From contig NZ_JALZ01000002.1 of NCBI RefSeq assembly GCF_000521785.1, positions 62,001-126,000 of the forward strand: a DNA stretch of 64,000 nt. Direction: 5' to 3'. The position numbers were made by a program, and so were the translations under genes. How positions within the stretch are numbered: the stretch's first letter is position 1; each line of letters starts with the position of its first letter. The notes beneath the pieces are model-generated. The model searched no databases and had not been told where the DNA came from. It saw nothing but the letters and a program-made list of their open reading frames with translations. Source of the stretch: Roseivivax halodurans JCM 10272 (GTDB taxonomy: Bacteria; Pseudomonadota; Alphaproteobacteria; Rhodobacterales; Rhodobacteraceae). This document shows positions 25,923 to 35,145 of this stretch, in pieces.

Positions 25923-26936
25923 ATGATCAAGACATTCGCAATTTGCGCAACCGCGAGCCTCGTATTCGCGGGCGCCGCATTCGCACAGGACAGCTACGAT
26001 CTGCGGTTCCAGTCGAGCGACACGTCCGGAAGCGAGGCGTTCAAGGTTCAGCAGAGGTTCGCCGAGAACCTGTCCGAAGCGTCGGACGGCCGCATCAATA
26101 TCGAGGTCCTGCCGGTCGGCTCGATCGTCGAATACAACGAGACGCTCGACGCGGTCGGTGCGGGCATCCTCGACGGCCATATCACCGATTCATCGTATTT
26201 CACCGGCAAGGATCCGGCATTCGCGCTGATCGGGAATCCCGTCGGGGCGTATTCCAGCGCCGAGGAATTGCGGGCCTTCTTCGACGACGGCGGCGGTACC
26301 GACCTCTATAACGAGATCATCGAGCCCTACGGCGTCCACTTCATCGGCCCCGCGGCGCAGACCCCCGAATCCGTGCCCTCGAAGGTCGCGATTACCAGCG
26401 TCGAGGACCTGAAGGGCGTGAAGATGCGGGCGCCCGAGGGCATGGTGCAGTCCGCCTTCGCCGATGCCGGGGCGTCGCCGGTGAACCTGCCGCAATCGGA
26501 GATCTTCACCTCGCTCGACAAGGGGGTGATCAGCGCCGCCGATGCCACGACGCTCGCCACGAACCATTCCATGGGCCTTCACGACGTGGCGAAGAACCCG
26601 ATCTATCCGGGCTTCCACTCGCTTCCGCTCAACGAGGTGTCGATCACGCTGGCGACCTGGGAGAGCATGTCCGAGGAGGACCGGCAGCTGGTGACCGAGG
26701 CGGTTCGCGGCTATGCGGACGATCTCGCGGCGACCATGCGCGAGCGCGACGAGGCGGTGGCCGAGGAGCTGCGCAATTCCGACGACGTGACGCTTCATTC
26801 CTGGTCCGAGGACGAGAAGCGCAAGTTCCGCCAGATCGCGCAGGACCAGTGGGAGGCCTATGCCGACCGGTCCGAAAACGCGCGCAAGGTCTACGAGGCA
26901 CTGACCTCCTACCTGACGAGCCAGGACCTGCTCTGA
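25923..26936 (+). CDS. TRAP transporter substrate-binding protein (DctP family)
   Basis: A 337-residue periplasmic binding protein with a signal peptide (MIKTFAICATASLVFAGAAFA, cleavage before QDSYD). DctP-family features include FAENLSEASDGRINIEVLP, the solute-carboxylate Arg region VKMRAPEGM, and PVNLPQSEIFTSLDKGVISAAD. TRAP systems import organic acids using a sodium or proton gradient. The ATG at 25923 follows GGGAGGAG at good spacing. It is the first gene of dctPQM, and the sequence does not fix the ligand. Confidence 0.93.
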   Translation: MIKTFAICATASLVFAGAAFAQDSYDLRFQSSDTSGSEAFKVQQRFAENLSEASDGRINIEVLPVGSIVEYNETLDAVGAGILDGHITDSSYFTGKDPAFALIGNPVGAYSSAEELRAFFDDGGGTDLYNEIIEPYGVHFIGPAAQTPESVPSKVAITSVEDLKGVKMRAPEGMVQSAFADAGASPVNLPQSEIFTSLDKGVISAADATTLATNHSMGLHDVAKNPIYPGFHSLPLNEVSITLATWESMSEEDRQLVTEAVRGYADDLAATMRERDEAVAEELRNSDDVTLHSWSEDEKRKFRQIAQDQWEAYADRSENARKVYEALTSYLTSQDLL

Positions 26937-26947
26937 TCGCACGCCGA

Positions 26948-26974
26948 CCCCTCCATTCCCAGCGGATGGAGGGG
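26948..26974 (+). other. Intercistronic hairpin between dctP and dctQ
   Basis: Perfect 9-bp arms CCCCTCCAT / ATGGAGGGG enclose a 9-base loop, with ATCTTCTTGTTG following. It lies 12 bases after the dctP stop. It probably stabilises the binding-protein mRNA and lowers read-through into the permease genes. Confidence 0.65.
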
Positions 26975-27008
26975 ATCTTCTTGTTGTGCCGATAAGACGG
27001 AGGCCTCG

Positions 27009-27623
27009 ATGCGCGAAAATTCGACGCAGGATGAGCTCGAATCCGCCCGCCCCCCGCATTCGGGCGAGACCCCGCAGGACCCGCTGTCGCGATGGATCAT
27101 CCCGCTGGGCCTGCCTTTCGCAATCGTCTTCGTCTTCGTGACGCTCTTCACCTTCTACGAGGTGATGATGCGCTATTTCTTCAATTCGCCCACGATGTGG
27201 GTCCACGAAACCACCACTGCGATGACCGCGATCTGCTTTGCGTTCGGCGGCGTCTATTGCCTCGCCTCGGATCGCCATATCCGGGTCGTGCTGATCTACG
27301 ACGCGTTGTCGCCGTCCTTGCGCAAATGGGTCGACGTCGCGATTTCAGTCGTCGGCTTCATCGCATGCGCGCTCATGGCCTGGGCGGCCTCGGGGCTGGC
27401 CTACAAGGCGCTCTATGCGCCGGACGGGCGGTTCCGGCTCGAGACCAGCGGCAGCGCCTGGAACCCGCCGACGCCCGCGATCGTTAAGTCGTTCCTCTTC
27501 ATCATGCTCTGCGTGATGTGCGTGCAGTTCCTGCTGCAGACCGTGCGGCATCTGAGGCGTCCCGGCACGGCGACGGCCGAGAGGCGGCCCGGCGCCACCG
27601 AGGAAAGTGCCGGCGATGTCTGA
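27009..27623 (+). CDS. TRAP transporter small permease (DctQ)
   Basis: A 204-residue four-helix membrane protein of the DctQ family. After a soluble N-terminal 30 residues the helices begin at IIPLGLPFAIVFVFVTLFTF; the family motif EVMMRYFFNSPTMWVHE is present, then a helix pair around AICFAFGGVYCLASDRHIRV and VDVAISVVGFIACALMAW. It would form the membrane complex with DctM. Its last 8 bases overlap the dctM start, so the two are translationally coupled. Confidence 0.92.
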   Translation: MRENSTQDELESARPPHSGETPQDPLSRWIIPLGLPFAIVFVFVTLFTFYEVMMRYFFNSPTMWVHETTTAMTAICFAFGGVYCLASDRHIRVVLIYDALSPSLRKWVDVAISVVGFIACALMAWAASGLAYKALYAPDGRFRLETSGSAWNPPTPAIVKSFLFIMLCVMCVQFLLQTVRHLRRPGTATAERRPGATEESAGDV

Positions 27624-28941
27624 GATCCTGAACCTTCAAGCGCTGGGCATCGGCGGTGCGTCGGTTGTCATGTTCGGCATGCTGATCGCGCTCCTGCTCA
27701 CGGGCATGCAGCTGGCCTTCGTGACGATCCTCGTCGCGCTCTTCTTCGCGCTGGGATGGTTCGGCCCGATGGCGGTGCCGATCGTTACGACGCGGATATA
27801 TTCCTTCGTCACGCAATACGTCTTTCTCTCCGTGCCGATGTTCGTGCTCATGGCCTCGGTCCTCGACCGGTCGGGGATCGCGCGGGACCTCTTCAACGCG
27901 ATGCGGCTGGTGGCGGGCAACCTCCGCGGCGGGCTCGGGGTCCAGACGCTCTTCGTCGCGGTGATCCTGGCGGCCATGTCCGGCATCATCGGCGGCGAGA
28001 TCGTCCTGCTGGGCCTGCTGGCGCTGCCGCAGATGCTGCGGCTCGGCTACGACAAGCACCTCGCCATCGGTATCGTCTGTGCGGGCGGTGCGCTCGGCAC
28101 GATGATCCCGCCCTCCATCGTCCTGATCATCTACGGCCTCTCGGCCAACGTCTCGATCGGGGAGGTCTTCACCGCCTCCTTCGTGCCGGGCCTGATGCTC
28201 GCCGGATTCTACACCATATACGTGCTGGCGGTCGGCTATTTCCGTCCCGAGCTCGCCCCGGTCCAGCAAGAGGACGAGAAGCTCTCGGCCACGGAGAAGC
28301 TCGCGCTCCTGCGGGGGCTGATCCTGCCGATCATCGTGGTGATCTTCGTGCTGGGCTCGATCTACGGCGGCATCGCCTCGGTCACGGAAGCCTCCGCCAT
28401 CGGCGTGATGGGCGTCGTGCTCTCTACCATCGTGCGGGGGGAGTTCACGCTGCGCATGATCGCGGACGCGGCGCTGCAGACGCTGCGCACCTGCGGCATG
28501 ATCGTCTGGATCGGCGTCGGGGCCACCGCGCTCATCGGGGTCTACAACCTCATGGGCGGGATCGATTTCGTGGAGAGCCTGATCTTCGGGATCTCGGACA
28601 CGCCGATCGTGGTGCTGCTGGTGATGATGGTGATCCTCGCCGTCCTCGGCATGTTCCTCGACTGGGTGGGGATCGCGCTGCTGACGATCCCGATCTTCGC
28701 CCCCATCGTGAGCGAGCTCGGCTACGACCTCATCTGGTTCGGCGTGCTCTTCTCGCTGAACATGCAGATCTCCTTCATCTCGCCGCCCTTCGGGCCGGCC
28801 GCCTTCTATCTCAAGAGCGTGGCGCCGCCGGAGATCGGTCTCGGCACGATATTCATCTCGCTCGTGCCCTTCATCGGCCTTCAGGTCCTGGCGCTGGGAC
28901 TGGTGATCGCCTTCCCGCAGCTTGCGCTCTGGTACCAGTGA
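27616..28941 (+). CDS. TRAP transporter large permease (DctM)
   Basis: A 441-residue polytopic membrane protein that carries the transport path of the TRAP system. Family signatures include the DctM region VPMFVLMASVLDRSGIARDLF, MSGIIGGEIVLLGLLALPQML, GALGTMIPPSIVLIIYGL and FGVLFSLNMQISFISPPFGP. About twelve helices are expected. I chose the ATG at 27616 with AGGAAAG upstream; a GTG at 27607 is in frame. The gene converges with phnM only 15 bases beyond its end. Confidence 0.93.
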   Translation: MSEILNLQALGIGGASVVMFGMLIALLLTGMQLAFVTILVALFFALGWFGPMAVPIVTTRIYSFVTQYVFLSVPMFVLMASVLDRSGIARDLFNAMRLVAGNLRGGLGVQTLFVAVILAAMSGIIGGEIVLLGLLALPQMLRLGYDKHLAIGIVCAGGALGTMIPPSIVLIIYGLSANVSIGEVFTASFVPGLMLAGFYTIYVLAVGYFRPELAPVQQEDEKLSATEKLALLRGLILPIIVVIFVLGSIYGGIASVTEASAIGVMGVVLSTIVRGEFTLRMIADAALQTLRTCGMIVWIGVGATALIGVYNLMGGIDFVESLIFGISDTPIVVLLVMMVILAVLGMFLDWVGIALLTIPIFAPIVSELGYDLIWFGVLFSLNMQISFISPPFGPAAFYLKSVAPPEIGLGTIFISLVPFIGLQVLALGLVIAFPQLALWYQ

Positions 28942-28956
28942 CGGAGGGGTGGCCGG

Positions 28957-30102
28957 TCACGCGGCGCGCTGGCCCGCGCTCCAGACCGAGACGGGCCGGA
29001 AGATGTCGCCGACCTCGCGCAGCCTGACGAGATCGGCGCGGAGCCCGGGGGCCAGGCGCCCCCGGTCGGCGAGGCCCACCGCCCGCGCCGGAGCGTCCGT
29101 GACGGTCGATATGGCGGCGGGGAGGTTCCCGCTCTGGCGCGCGAGCGTCGCGGCGGCCCGCAGCAGGGCGGCCGGGACGTAATCCGACGACAGGATGTCG
29201 AGAAGCCCGGCGGCGGCGAGCTCGGACGCGGCGATATTGCCCGAATGGGAGCCGCCGAGCACGATGTTGGGGGCGCCCATCATCACGAGGATGCCCTCGT
29301 CATGGCAGGCGCGGGCGGCAATCTCGGTGGTCGGGAACTCCGCGATGCGGGCGCCGTGGGCGGCGCTTCTGGAGACGTGATCGGCGGTCGTGTCGTCGTG
29401 ACTGGCGAGCGCTGCCCCGAGTCTCCGGGCCGTCGCCACCGCTGCGGCTTCGTGGGCGGCTCCGACCTCGGCCTTGAGATCGACGAGACGTGCGGAGAAC
29501 GCCTCGAATTCGGGTTCCGTCATGCCGTGCTTGCCGGTCATGTAGCGCCTGTATTGCGCGACGTCCGCGAACTGGCGCTGACCGGGCGTGTGGTCCATCA
29601 GGCTGAGCAGCCCGACGCGGTCCTCGGGGCCGAAGGCCTCCAGCTCGTCGATCAGCGTGTCCGAGCAGATCTCGGCGCGCAGGTGGATGTGATGGCCGAT
29701 CTTGAGATGGCCGGCGGCGCGCATCGACATGATCTCGCTGCAGAGCGGCCGCGCATAGGCGCGCTCGATATGACTGTCCCGGCCGCGGAGGGCACCGACG
29801 CGCAACGCGTCGAAGACCGTGGTGATCCCGCAGGCCGCAAGCTCGGCGTCATGGGCGAGGATCGCCGCGTCATGCGGCCAGTCGACGCCGGGGCGGGGCG
29901 AGAGGTGCCGCTCGAGATTGTCGGTATGGAGCTCGACGAGGCCGGGGATGACGAGATCGCCGCCGCAATCGACGGCGCCCGGGGGCACGGAGGCTCCGGT
30001 GTCGATGGCCTCGATCCGCCCGTCCGAGATCTTCAGCATGCCCGTGACGACGTCGTCGGGCATCACGAGGCGGGCATTTGCGAGTGTCAGCTGGTCTGTC
30101 AT
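28957..30102 (-). CDS. phnM: Alpha-D-ribose 1-methylphosphonate 5-triphosphate diphosphatase
   Basis: PhnM removes pyrophosphate from ribose 1-methylphosphonate 5-triphosphate to give the substrate of PhnJ. The 381-residue amidohydrolase-fold protein has the metal motif VIPGLVELHTDNLERHLSPRPGV in pieces (PGLVELHTDNLE, then HLSPRPGVDWP), ITTVFDALRVG, LASHDDTT and VMMGAPNIVLGGSHSGN. It is the last gene of the phnG-M operon, 41 bases after phnN, and converges with the TRAP operon. Confidence 0.94.
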   Translation of the reverse strand: MTDQLTLANARLVMPDDVVTGMLKISDGRIEAIDTGASVPPGAVDCGGDLVIPGLVELHTDNLERHLSPRPGVDWPHDAAILAHDAELAACGITTVFDALRVGALRGRDSHIERAYARPLCSEIMSMRAAGHLKIGHHIHLRAEICSDTLIDELEAFGPEDRVGLLSLMDHTPGQRQFADVAQYRRYMTGKHGMTEPEFEAFSARLVDLKAEVGAAHEAAAVATARRLGAALASHDDTTADHVSRSAAHGARIAEFPTTEIAARACHDEGILVMMGAPNIVLGGSHSGNIAASELAAAGLLDILSSDYVPAALLRAAATLARQSGNLPAAISTVTDAPARAVGLADRGRLAPGLRADLVRLREVGDIFRPVSVWSAGQRAA

Positions 30103-30143
30103 GGGACGGGATCAATCCTGTGCGGGGAGAGGCGGGCGGGGGC

Positions 30144-30686
30144 TCATGGCGCGCCGCGTCCGAAGAGGGCGGCTTCGGCGGCGGCGACCGCCTCGGCGAG
30201 GGGGCCGTCGTTTGCGATGCGGGCGGAGGGGATCGACGGGGGCAGGGATATGCCGGGACGGGCCAGGCGCTGCCGGATCTCCTCGGGCGCTTCGCGTCCG
30301 CGCGCGCCGAGCCTTTCGGCGATGGTCTCGGGCGCGGCGGTGACGACGAGCGCGAAGACGGCGGGATAGGTTTCGGCCGCCTCTCCGAGCACGCGGCGCG
30401 AGAGATTGGCGATGACGTCGTGGCCGGAGCGGACCTGATCGACGGTCTCGGCGGGGATGCCGTAGGAAAGCCCGTGCGCGGGCCAGAAGAGCGCGAAGGC
30501 GCCTGCGGCGCGGCGGCGCTCGAACGTTTCAGCGTCGAGGCTCTCGAAAGGCTCTGTCTCGTCGCTCGGCCGGGTGATGGACCGACGGCAGACCAGAAGG
30601 CCCGGGCGCGCGGCGGCGAGGCCTGCGATCACGCTGTCCTTGCCGGCGCCCGAGGGGCCGACCACGGCGATCAGCCGGCCCGTCAC
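30144..30686 (-). CDS. phnN: Ribose 1,5-bisphosphate phosphokinase
   Basis: PhnN phosphorylates ribose 1,5-bisphosphate to PRPP, salvaging the C-P lyase sugar product. The 180-residue P-loop protein is guanylate-kinase-like: Walker [10 protein letters not shown] near residue 10, [19 protein letters not shown], and [15 protein letters not shown]. The GTG start at 30686 overlaps the phnL stop (GTGA), which indicates translational coupling and decides the start. Confidence 0.92.
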   Translation of the reverse strand: MTGRLIAVVGPSGAGKDSVIAGLAAARPGLLVCRRSITRPSDETEPFESLDAETFERRRAAGAFALFWPAHGLSYGIPAETVDQVRSGHDVIANLSRRVLGEAAETYPAVFALVVTAAPETIAERLGARGREAPEEIRQRLARPGISLPPSIPSARIANDGPLAEAVAAAEAALFGRGAP

Positions 30687-31360
30687 GGCGCCGCCGCGAA
30701 GAGCGAGACGTCGACCTCGCGGTCGGCGATCTCGTCGCGGGCCTCGCGGTCGTGGAAGATCCCGACGAGCGCGGCGCCGCGCGCCTTGGCCTCGCGGATG
30801 AGGTCGAGCACCACGGCCCGGTTCAGGGGATCGAGCGAGGCGGTCGGCTCGTCGAGGAGCAGGACGGGATAGGGGTGGACGAAGCCGCGGGCGATGTTGA
30901 CCCGCTGCTGCTCGCCCCCCGAGAAGGTCGTGGGCGAGAGCGACCAGAGCGCTTGCGGCAGGTTGAGCCGGCTGAGGAGCGCCTCGGCCCGTTCGCGCGC
31001 CGCTGCCGGCGGAACGCCGAGCTGCAGGAGCGGGTCGGCCACCACGTCGTGCGCGGGCACCCGCGGAACCACCCGCAGGAATTGCGAGACATAGCCCAGC
31101 CGGTCGCGGCGGAGCGCCGCGATCTCGCGCGGGGTGGCCGTGGCAAGGTCGAGCCCCGCCACCTCGATCCGCCCCGAGGCGGGGGCGTAATTGCCCTGCA
31201 GGAGCCGCAGGAGGGTGGATTTCCCCGAGCCGGAGGAGCCGGTCAGCGCCACGCATTCCCCTGCCGCGACCTCGAGGCGGGCGCCTTCGAGGACGGGGAT
31301 GACGATGCCCCCTTGCGCGTGCAGGGTGAAGGATTTCGAGACGTCGCGGACGTGGATCAT
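30683..31360 (-). CDS. phnL: Phosphonate C-P lyase system protein PhnL
   Basis: A 225-residue ABC-type ATPase homologue of the C-P lyase core complex, not a transporter subunit. Walker A is GSSGSGKST, the signature FSGGEQQRV and Walker [13 protein letters not shown]. PhnL binds the PhnGHIJK complex with PhnK. It lies 79 bases downstream of phnK and overlaps phnN by four bases. Confidence 0.93.
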   Translation of the reverse strand: MIHVRDVSKSFTLHAQGGIVIPVLEGARLEVAAGECVALTGSSGSGKSTLLRLLQGNYAPASGRIEVAGLDLATATPREIAALRRDRLGYVSQFLRVVPRVPAHDVVADPLLQLGVPPAAARERAEALLSRLNLPQALWSLSPTTFSGGEQQRVNIARGFVHPYPVLLLDEPTASLDPLNRAVVLDLIREAKARGAALVGIFHDREARDEIADREVDVSLFAAAP

Positions 31361-31439
31361 GGGGCATCCGCCGTGTTGGGAGACGAGGGAAAAGAGCGGC
31401 GCGGAACGCCGCCCGCGGCGTGGGGGAGATGCGCCTCGA

Positions 31440-32222
31440 TCATGCCGGCAGGACCGAGGAGACGAGAAGCTGGGTGTAGTCGTGCTGGGGATCGTCGAGC
31501 ACGCGGTCGGTCAGTCCCGCCTCGACGACGCGGCCGTGGCGCATGACCATGAGCCGGTCGGCGAGCAGGCGCACGACGCCGATGTCGTGGGTCACGAGAA
31601 TGACGGCGAGCCCCATGTCCCGCACCAGCCCGCGCAGCAGGTCGAGCAGCCTTGCCTGGACCGAGACGTCGAGCCCGCCGGTCGGCTCGTCCATCAGCAC
31701 GAGCTTCGGCGCCGTGACGAGCCCGCGGGCGATCTGCAGGCGCTGCTGCATGCCGCCCGAAAACGCCGTCGGACGATCGTCGATCCGTGCGGGGTCGATC
31801 TCGACCCGCTGGAGCCAGTCCGCCGCGGTGTCGCGGATGCTGCCGTAATGGCGCGCGCCGCCCGCCATCATGCGTTCGCCCACATTGCCGCCGGCGCTGA
31901 CGTTCATCCGCAGACCGTCCCTGGCATGCTGGTGGATATAGGCCCAGTCGGTCCGCATCAGCCGCCGCCGCGCCGGTTCGGGCAGCCGGAGCACGTCCTC
32001 GCCGCCCTGGACGACGCTGCCCGCGTCGGCCTCGAGATGACCGGCCAGGCAGGAGAGGAGCGTCGATTTACCCGAGCCGCTCTCGCCGACGATGCCGAGC
32101 ACCTCGCCCGGCCAGACGTCGAGATCGACCTCGGCGCATCCGGTCCGCGCCCAGTAGGAGCGGGTGAGGCCGCGGACCTTGAGCAGCGGGGCGTCGTCCT
32201 GAAATTGGGTATTCTCCATCAT
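31440..32222 (-). CDS. phnK: Phosphonate C-P lyase system protein PhnK
   Basis: A 260-residue ABC ATPase of the C-P lyase complex. It has Walker [10 protein letters not shown], the PhnK-typical insert with [28 protein letters not shown], signature FSGGMQQRL, Walker [18 protein letters not shown], and the Opp-like tail [12 protein letters not shown]. PhnK binds PhnJ in the known complex. The start ATG at 32222 overlaps the phnJ stop (ATGA); a second Met follows immediately. Confidence 0.94.
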   Translation of the reverse strand: MMENTQFQDDAPLLKVRGLTRSYWARTGCAEVDLDVWPGEVLGIVGESGSGKSTLLSCLAGHLEADAGSVVQGGEDVLRLPEPARRRLMRTDWAYIHQHARDGLRMNVSAGGNVGERMMAGGARHYGSIRDTAADWLQRVEIDPARIDDRPTAFSGGMQQRLQIARGLVTAPKLVLMDEPTGGLDVSVQARLLDLLRGLVRDMGLAVILVTHDIGVVRLLADRLMVMRHGRVVEAGLTDRVLDDPQHDYTQLLVSSVLPA

Positions 32223-33048
32223 GCCGTCCCCTCGCGCCGTTCGGCGCAGTAATCTGTGTCCGAGCACTGGAAGCGGCGCGTGCCCCGATCGTCGGCCACG
32301 ATCTCGTCGAGATAGCTGCCCGTCGCGCCGCAGAGCGCGCAGGCGCCGTCCGCCTTGGAGGGATCGAAGGGGTGATCCTCGAAGTCGAGGCTCTCGACCT
32401 TGGTGAAGGGCGGCAGGGCATAGATGCGCTGTTCGCGCCCGGCGCCGAAGAGCTGGATCGCGCGCGAGGTCAGCTTGGGGTTGTCGAAGCGCGGGATCGG
32501 CGAGGGGTCGAAGACGTGGCGGCCGTTGACCATGGCGGGATAGGCGTAGGAGGTCGCGATATTGCCGTGGCGGGAGATGTCCTCGTAGAGCTTGACGTGC
32601 ATGAGCCCGTATTCCTCGAGGGCGTGCATCCGGCGCGTCTCGGCCTCGCGGGGCTCGAGAAAGCGCAGCGGCTCGGGGATGGGCACCTGGAAGACGAGGA
32701 TCTGGTCGTCGCCAAGAGGGATCTCGGGGATCCGGTGCCGGGTCTGGATCAGCGTCGCCTCCCGCGTGCGGGTGGTGGTCTCGACCCCGGCGACCTTGGC
32801 GAAGAAGGCGCGGATCGACACGGCGTTGGTGGTATCGTCCGCGCCCTGGTCGATCACCTTGAGCTGGTCCTCGGGGACGAGGCAGGCGGCGGTGAGCTGG
32901 ACGCCCCCGTTCCCCATCCGTAGGGCATCGGCATCTCCCGGCTGGCGAAGGGCACCTGGTAGCCCGGGATCGCGAGACCCTTGAGGATCGCCCGGCGGAT
33001 CATCTTCTTCGTGCGCTCGTCGAGATAGGCGAAGTTGTACTCGGTCAT
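32219..33048 (-). pseudogene. phnJ: C-P lyase catalytic subunit PhnJ, interrupted by a one-base frameshift
   Basis: PhnJ is the radical-SAM enzyme that cleaves the C-P bond of ribose 1-methylphosphonate 5-phosphate. Both halves match the family closely: the N-terminus MTEYNFAYLDERTKKMIRR to MPYGWGTG (48 codons) is in one frame, and GGVQLTAACLVPEDQLKV onward is in the next. The break is at a run of five G (plus-strand C at 32905-32909); six would restore one 276-residue protein. The Fe-S cluster motif CX2CX21CX5C is intact near the C-terminus. The start at 33048 overlaps the phnI stop. This could be a sequencing error, a real mutation, or a site rescued by -1 slippage, since GGG to GGG re-pairing is possible. 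Confidence 0.85.
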
Positions 33049-34145
33049 GATCGTCCTCCCGGTGCGGTGCCGGTGGGATCCCCTGTCGCCTGGGTGGCCC
33101 TGATCCGGCGGATCAGCTCGAGCTCGGCCTGGAAATCGACGTAATGGGGCAGCTTGATGTGCTCGAGAAAGCCCGTCGCCTGGATGTTGTCGGCATGCAT
33201 GAGCACGAATTCCTCGTCCTGGGCCGGGGCGCCGGTGTCGTCCTCGCCGAGCTCGCGCCATTGCAGGGCGCGGTCGACCAGCGACATCGAAATTGCCTTG
33301 CGCTCGCAGCGTCCCATGACGAGCCCGTAGCCGCGGGTGAACTGCGCAGGCTCGGTGCGCGAGCCGGTGAACTGGTTGACCGTCTCGCATTCGGTCGCGA
33401 CGATCTCGGCGAAGGTGATCGAGAAGCCGAGCTCGGGCAGCTCTATCTCGACCTCGACGCTGCCGATCCGGAGCTCGCCGACAAAGGCATGGGTGCGCCC
33501 GTATCCGCGCTGGGTGGAATAGGCGAGGCCGAGGAGGAACCCCTCGTCCGCGCGGGCCAGGGTCTGCAGCCGCAGGGCGCGGTCGGCAGGGAGTTCCATG
33601 GGTTGCCGCGTTGCGTCGGGGGGCGTCTCGGGCCCCGGGGGCTCGTTCCGCAGCAGCCCCTCCTGCCCGAGATGGTCCGACACCCGCGGGCGGTGCTGGG
33701 CGGCGGTCCCGGCCAGCGTCGCGGCGGCGCGCTCGTCTCCGGCGGCGAGCGCAAAATCGAGCAGGCGGTGGGTGTAGTCGAAGGTCGGGCCGAGCACCTG
33801 CCCGCCGGGGATGTCCTTGAAGATCGCCGAGATCCGCCGCTCGCAGAGCATCCGGCCGGTATCGAGGGGCGCCGAGGCCCCGAGCCGCGGCAGGGTGGTC
33901 CGGTAGGCGCGGATGAGGAAGATCGCCTCGATCAGGTCGCCCCGGGCCTGTTTGACGGCGAGGGAGGCGAGCTCCTCGTCGTAGAGCGAGCCTTCCGACA
34001 TCACCCGCGCCACGCAGAGCGACAATTGTGCCGCAATCTGCTCTAGCGAGAGCGAGGGCAGGTCCGCCGGTCCGCGCCGCATCTCGCCCAGCCAGTCATG
34101 CGCCGCGGCGATCGCCTCCTCGCCGCCCTTTGCTGCCACATACAT
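33045..34145 (-). CDS. phnI: C-P lyase complex subunit PhnI
   Basis: PhnI, with PhnG, H and L, transfers the phosphonate to ATP-ribose, displacing adenine. The 366-residue protein is close to the family length. It opens MYVAAKGGEEAIAAAHDWL and has the conserved DLIEAIFLIRAYRTTLPR, CERRISAIFKDIPGGQ, LGPTFDYTHRLLDFAL and, towards the end, LMHADNIQATGFLEHIKLPHY. The ATG at 34145 overlaps the phnH stop by one base (TGATG), and its stop overlaps the phnJ start. Confidence 0.95.
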   Translation of the reverse strand: MYVAAKGGEEAIAAAHDWLGEMRRGPADLPSLSLEQIAAQLSLCVARVMSEGSLYDEELASLAVKQARGDLIEAIFLIRAYRTTLPRLGASAPLDTGRMLCERRISAIFKDIPGGQVLGPTFDYTHRLLDFALAAGDERAAATLAGTAAQHRPRVSDHLGQEGLLRNEPPGPETPPDATRQPMELPADRALRLQTLARADEGFLLGLAYSTQRGYGRTHAFVGELRIGSVEVEIELPELGFSITFAEIVATECETVNQFTGSRTEPAQFTRGYGLVMGRCERKAISMSLVDRALQWRELGEDDTGAPAQDEEFVLMHADNIQATGFLEHIKLPHYVDFQAELELIRRIRATQATGDPTGTAPGGRS

Positions 34146-34705
34146 CAGCCGACCTCCCCGAGGAGCCGCGTCGAGCGGGGCAGGGCGGCGAGACGGGGGC
34201 CGCATGTGAGGAAGAGGTCGATGCCCTGGGGATAGAGCTCCATGTTCCGGCGCACGAAGGCGGCGTCGGGCAGGGAGAGGCGCATCTCGGTCTCGATGCC
34301 GGGGCCGGCGAGGCGCGGGCCATCGGAGGAGAGCTCCTCGATTTCGGCGATGAGGGTGACCGACCGGTCAGGGTAATCGGGCGTGCCCACGGCGTAGCGC
34401 GGGAGCGGCTGCAGATCCTGCCAGGTGCCGACGGCGAAGGCCGCCTCCTCGGGCTCCGCCGCGGGCGCGCCGGTGTGGAAGGTGAGCCAGTGGCGGGCGG
34501 CATCGGCGGCGCCGGCGAGATGGACGGGGGTCGTGTGGTCGGCAAGCGTCAGGAGCAGGGCGGCAGCGGCGGGCGAAAGCCCTTCGGGGGCGGGGCCCGG
34601 AAGCTCGCTGATCGTGCCGGGGCGCGCCATGACCTGCATGATGATGCGGAAGGCGCGGGCCGAGTCGATGGGCGGGTCGGCAAAACCGGCGGCAAGCTGG
34701 GTCAT
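34145..34705 (-). CDS. phnH: C-P lyase complex subunit PhnH
   Basis: A 186-residue structural subunit of the PhnGHIJ core, a PLP-transferase fold without cofactor. Recognised by the N-terminal FADPPIDSARAFRIIMQVMARPG, the HTTPVHLAG region, and the C-terminal LSLPDAAFVRRNMELYPQGIDLFL. It overlaps phnG upstream by four bases (ATGA) and phnI downstream by one base, so translation of the core subunits is tightly coupled. Confidence 0.93.
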   Translation of the reverse strand: MTQLAAGFADPPIDSARAFRIIMQVMARPGTISELPGPAPEGLSPAAAALLLTLADHTTPVHLAGAADAARHWLTFHTGAPAAEPEEAAFAVGTWQDLQPLPRYAVGTPDYPDRSVTLIAEIEELSSDGPRLAGPGIETEMRLSLPDAAFVRRNMELYPQGIDLFLTCGPRLAALPRSTRLLGEVG

Positions 34706-35136
34706 GTGTCCTCTCCCCGGACCATCGTCTCGAACTCGACGCGGGTGGCCTCGGCCTTACGGGCGGTCGTCTCCCGGCGGGTCGCCTCGTCCCGGGCGAG
34801 GGGCTCGAGGACGGAGGCGCGGGCCTGCGCCGCCCGATCGCCTTGCATGACGGCGTCGACAAGCGCGGCGTGCCGCGCGTGGTCCTGATCGCGGCCCTGG
34901 ACGAAGGCATGGCCTTCGGTGCCGTCGGGCAGGCGCAGGGCGCAGCGGGTGGCGGTAACCTCCCCGAGGTTGAAGGGCGCGCCGGTGCCGCCGGCGCGGC
35001 CGCGGACCATCACCGAGCCGGTTTCGGGCGGGCGCAGCCAGACATGGCCCGGCAGCTCGCCGAGCTCGGCCATCAGCGCGGCCAGATGGTCGGGGCGGCT
35101 GCGGGCCAGAAGGCCGATCCAGTCAGGGCGCTCCAT
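34702..35136 (-). CDS. phnG: C-P lyase complex subunit PhnG
   Basis: A 144-residue subunit, first gene of phnG-H-I-J-K-L-N-M. Family markers are the start RPDWIGLLARSRPDHLAAL, the central PFNLGEVTATRCALRLPDG and the HAFVQGRDQDHARHAALVDA region. The ATG at 35136 follows GAGGAAGAC. Two PhnF-operator-like repeats lie immediately upstream, between this gene and divergent phnF. Confidence 0.94.
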   Translation of the reverse strand: MERPDWIGLLARSRPDHLAALMAELGELPGHVWLRPPETGSVMVRGRAGGTGAPFNLGEVTATRCALRLPDGTEGHAFVQGRDQDHARHAALVDAVMQGDRAAQARASVLEPLARDEATRRETTARKAEATRVEFETMVRGEDT

Positions 35137-35145
35137 GTCTTCCTC

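Noticed and set aside
27607-27615. GTG start for dctM
   Set aside because: The GTG lies inside the AGGAAAG ribosome binding site region; the ATG at 27616 is better placed.
32905-32909. Proven programmed frameshift in phnJ
   Set aside because: The G run permits -1 slippage, but there is no evident downstream stimulator and a missing base in a homopolymer is a simpler cause, so it stays a possibility only.
32854-33390. Separate 178-codon gene between phnI and phnJ
   Set aside because: Its end is the N-terminal 48 residues of PhnJ and its beginning is out-of-frame phnI; it is explained by the phnJ frameshift.
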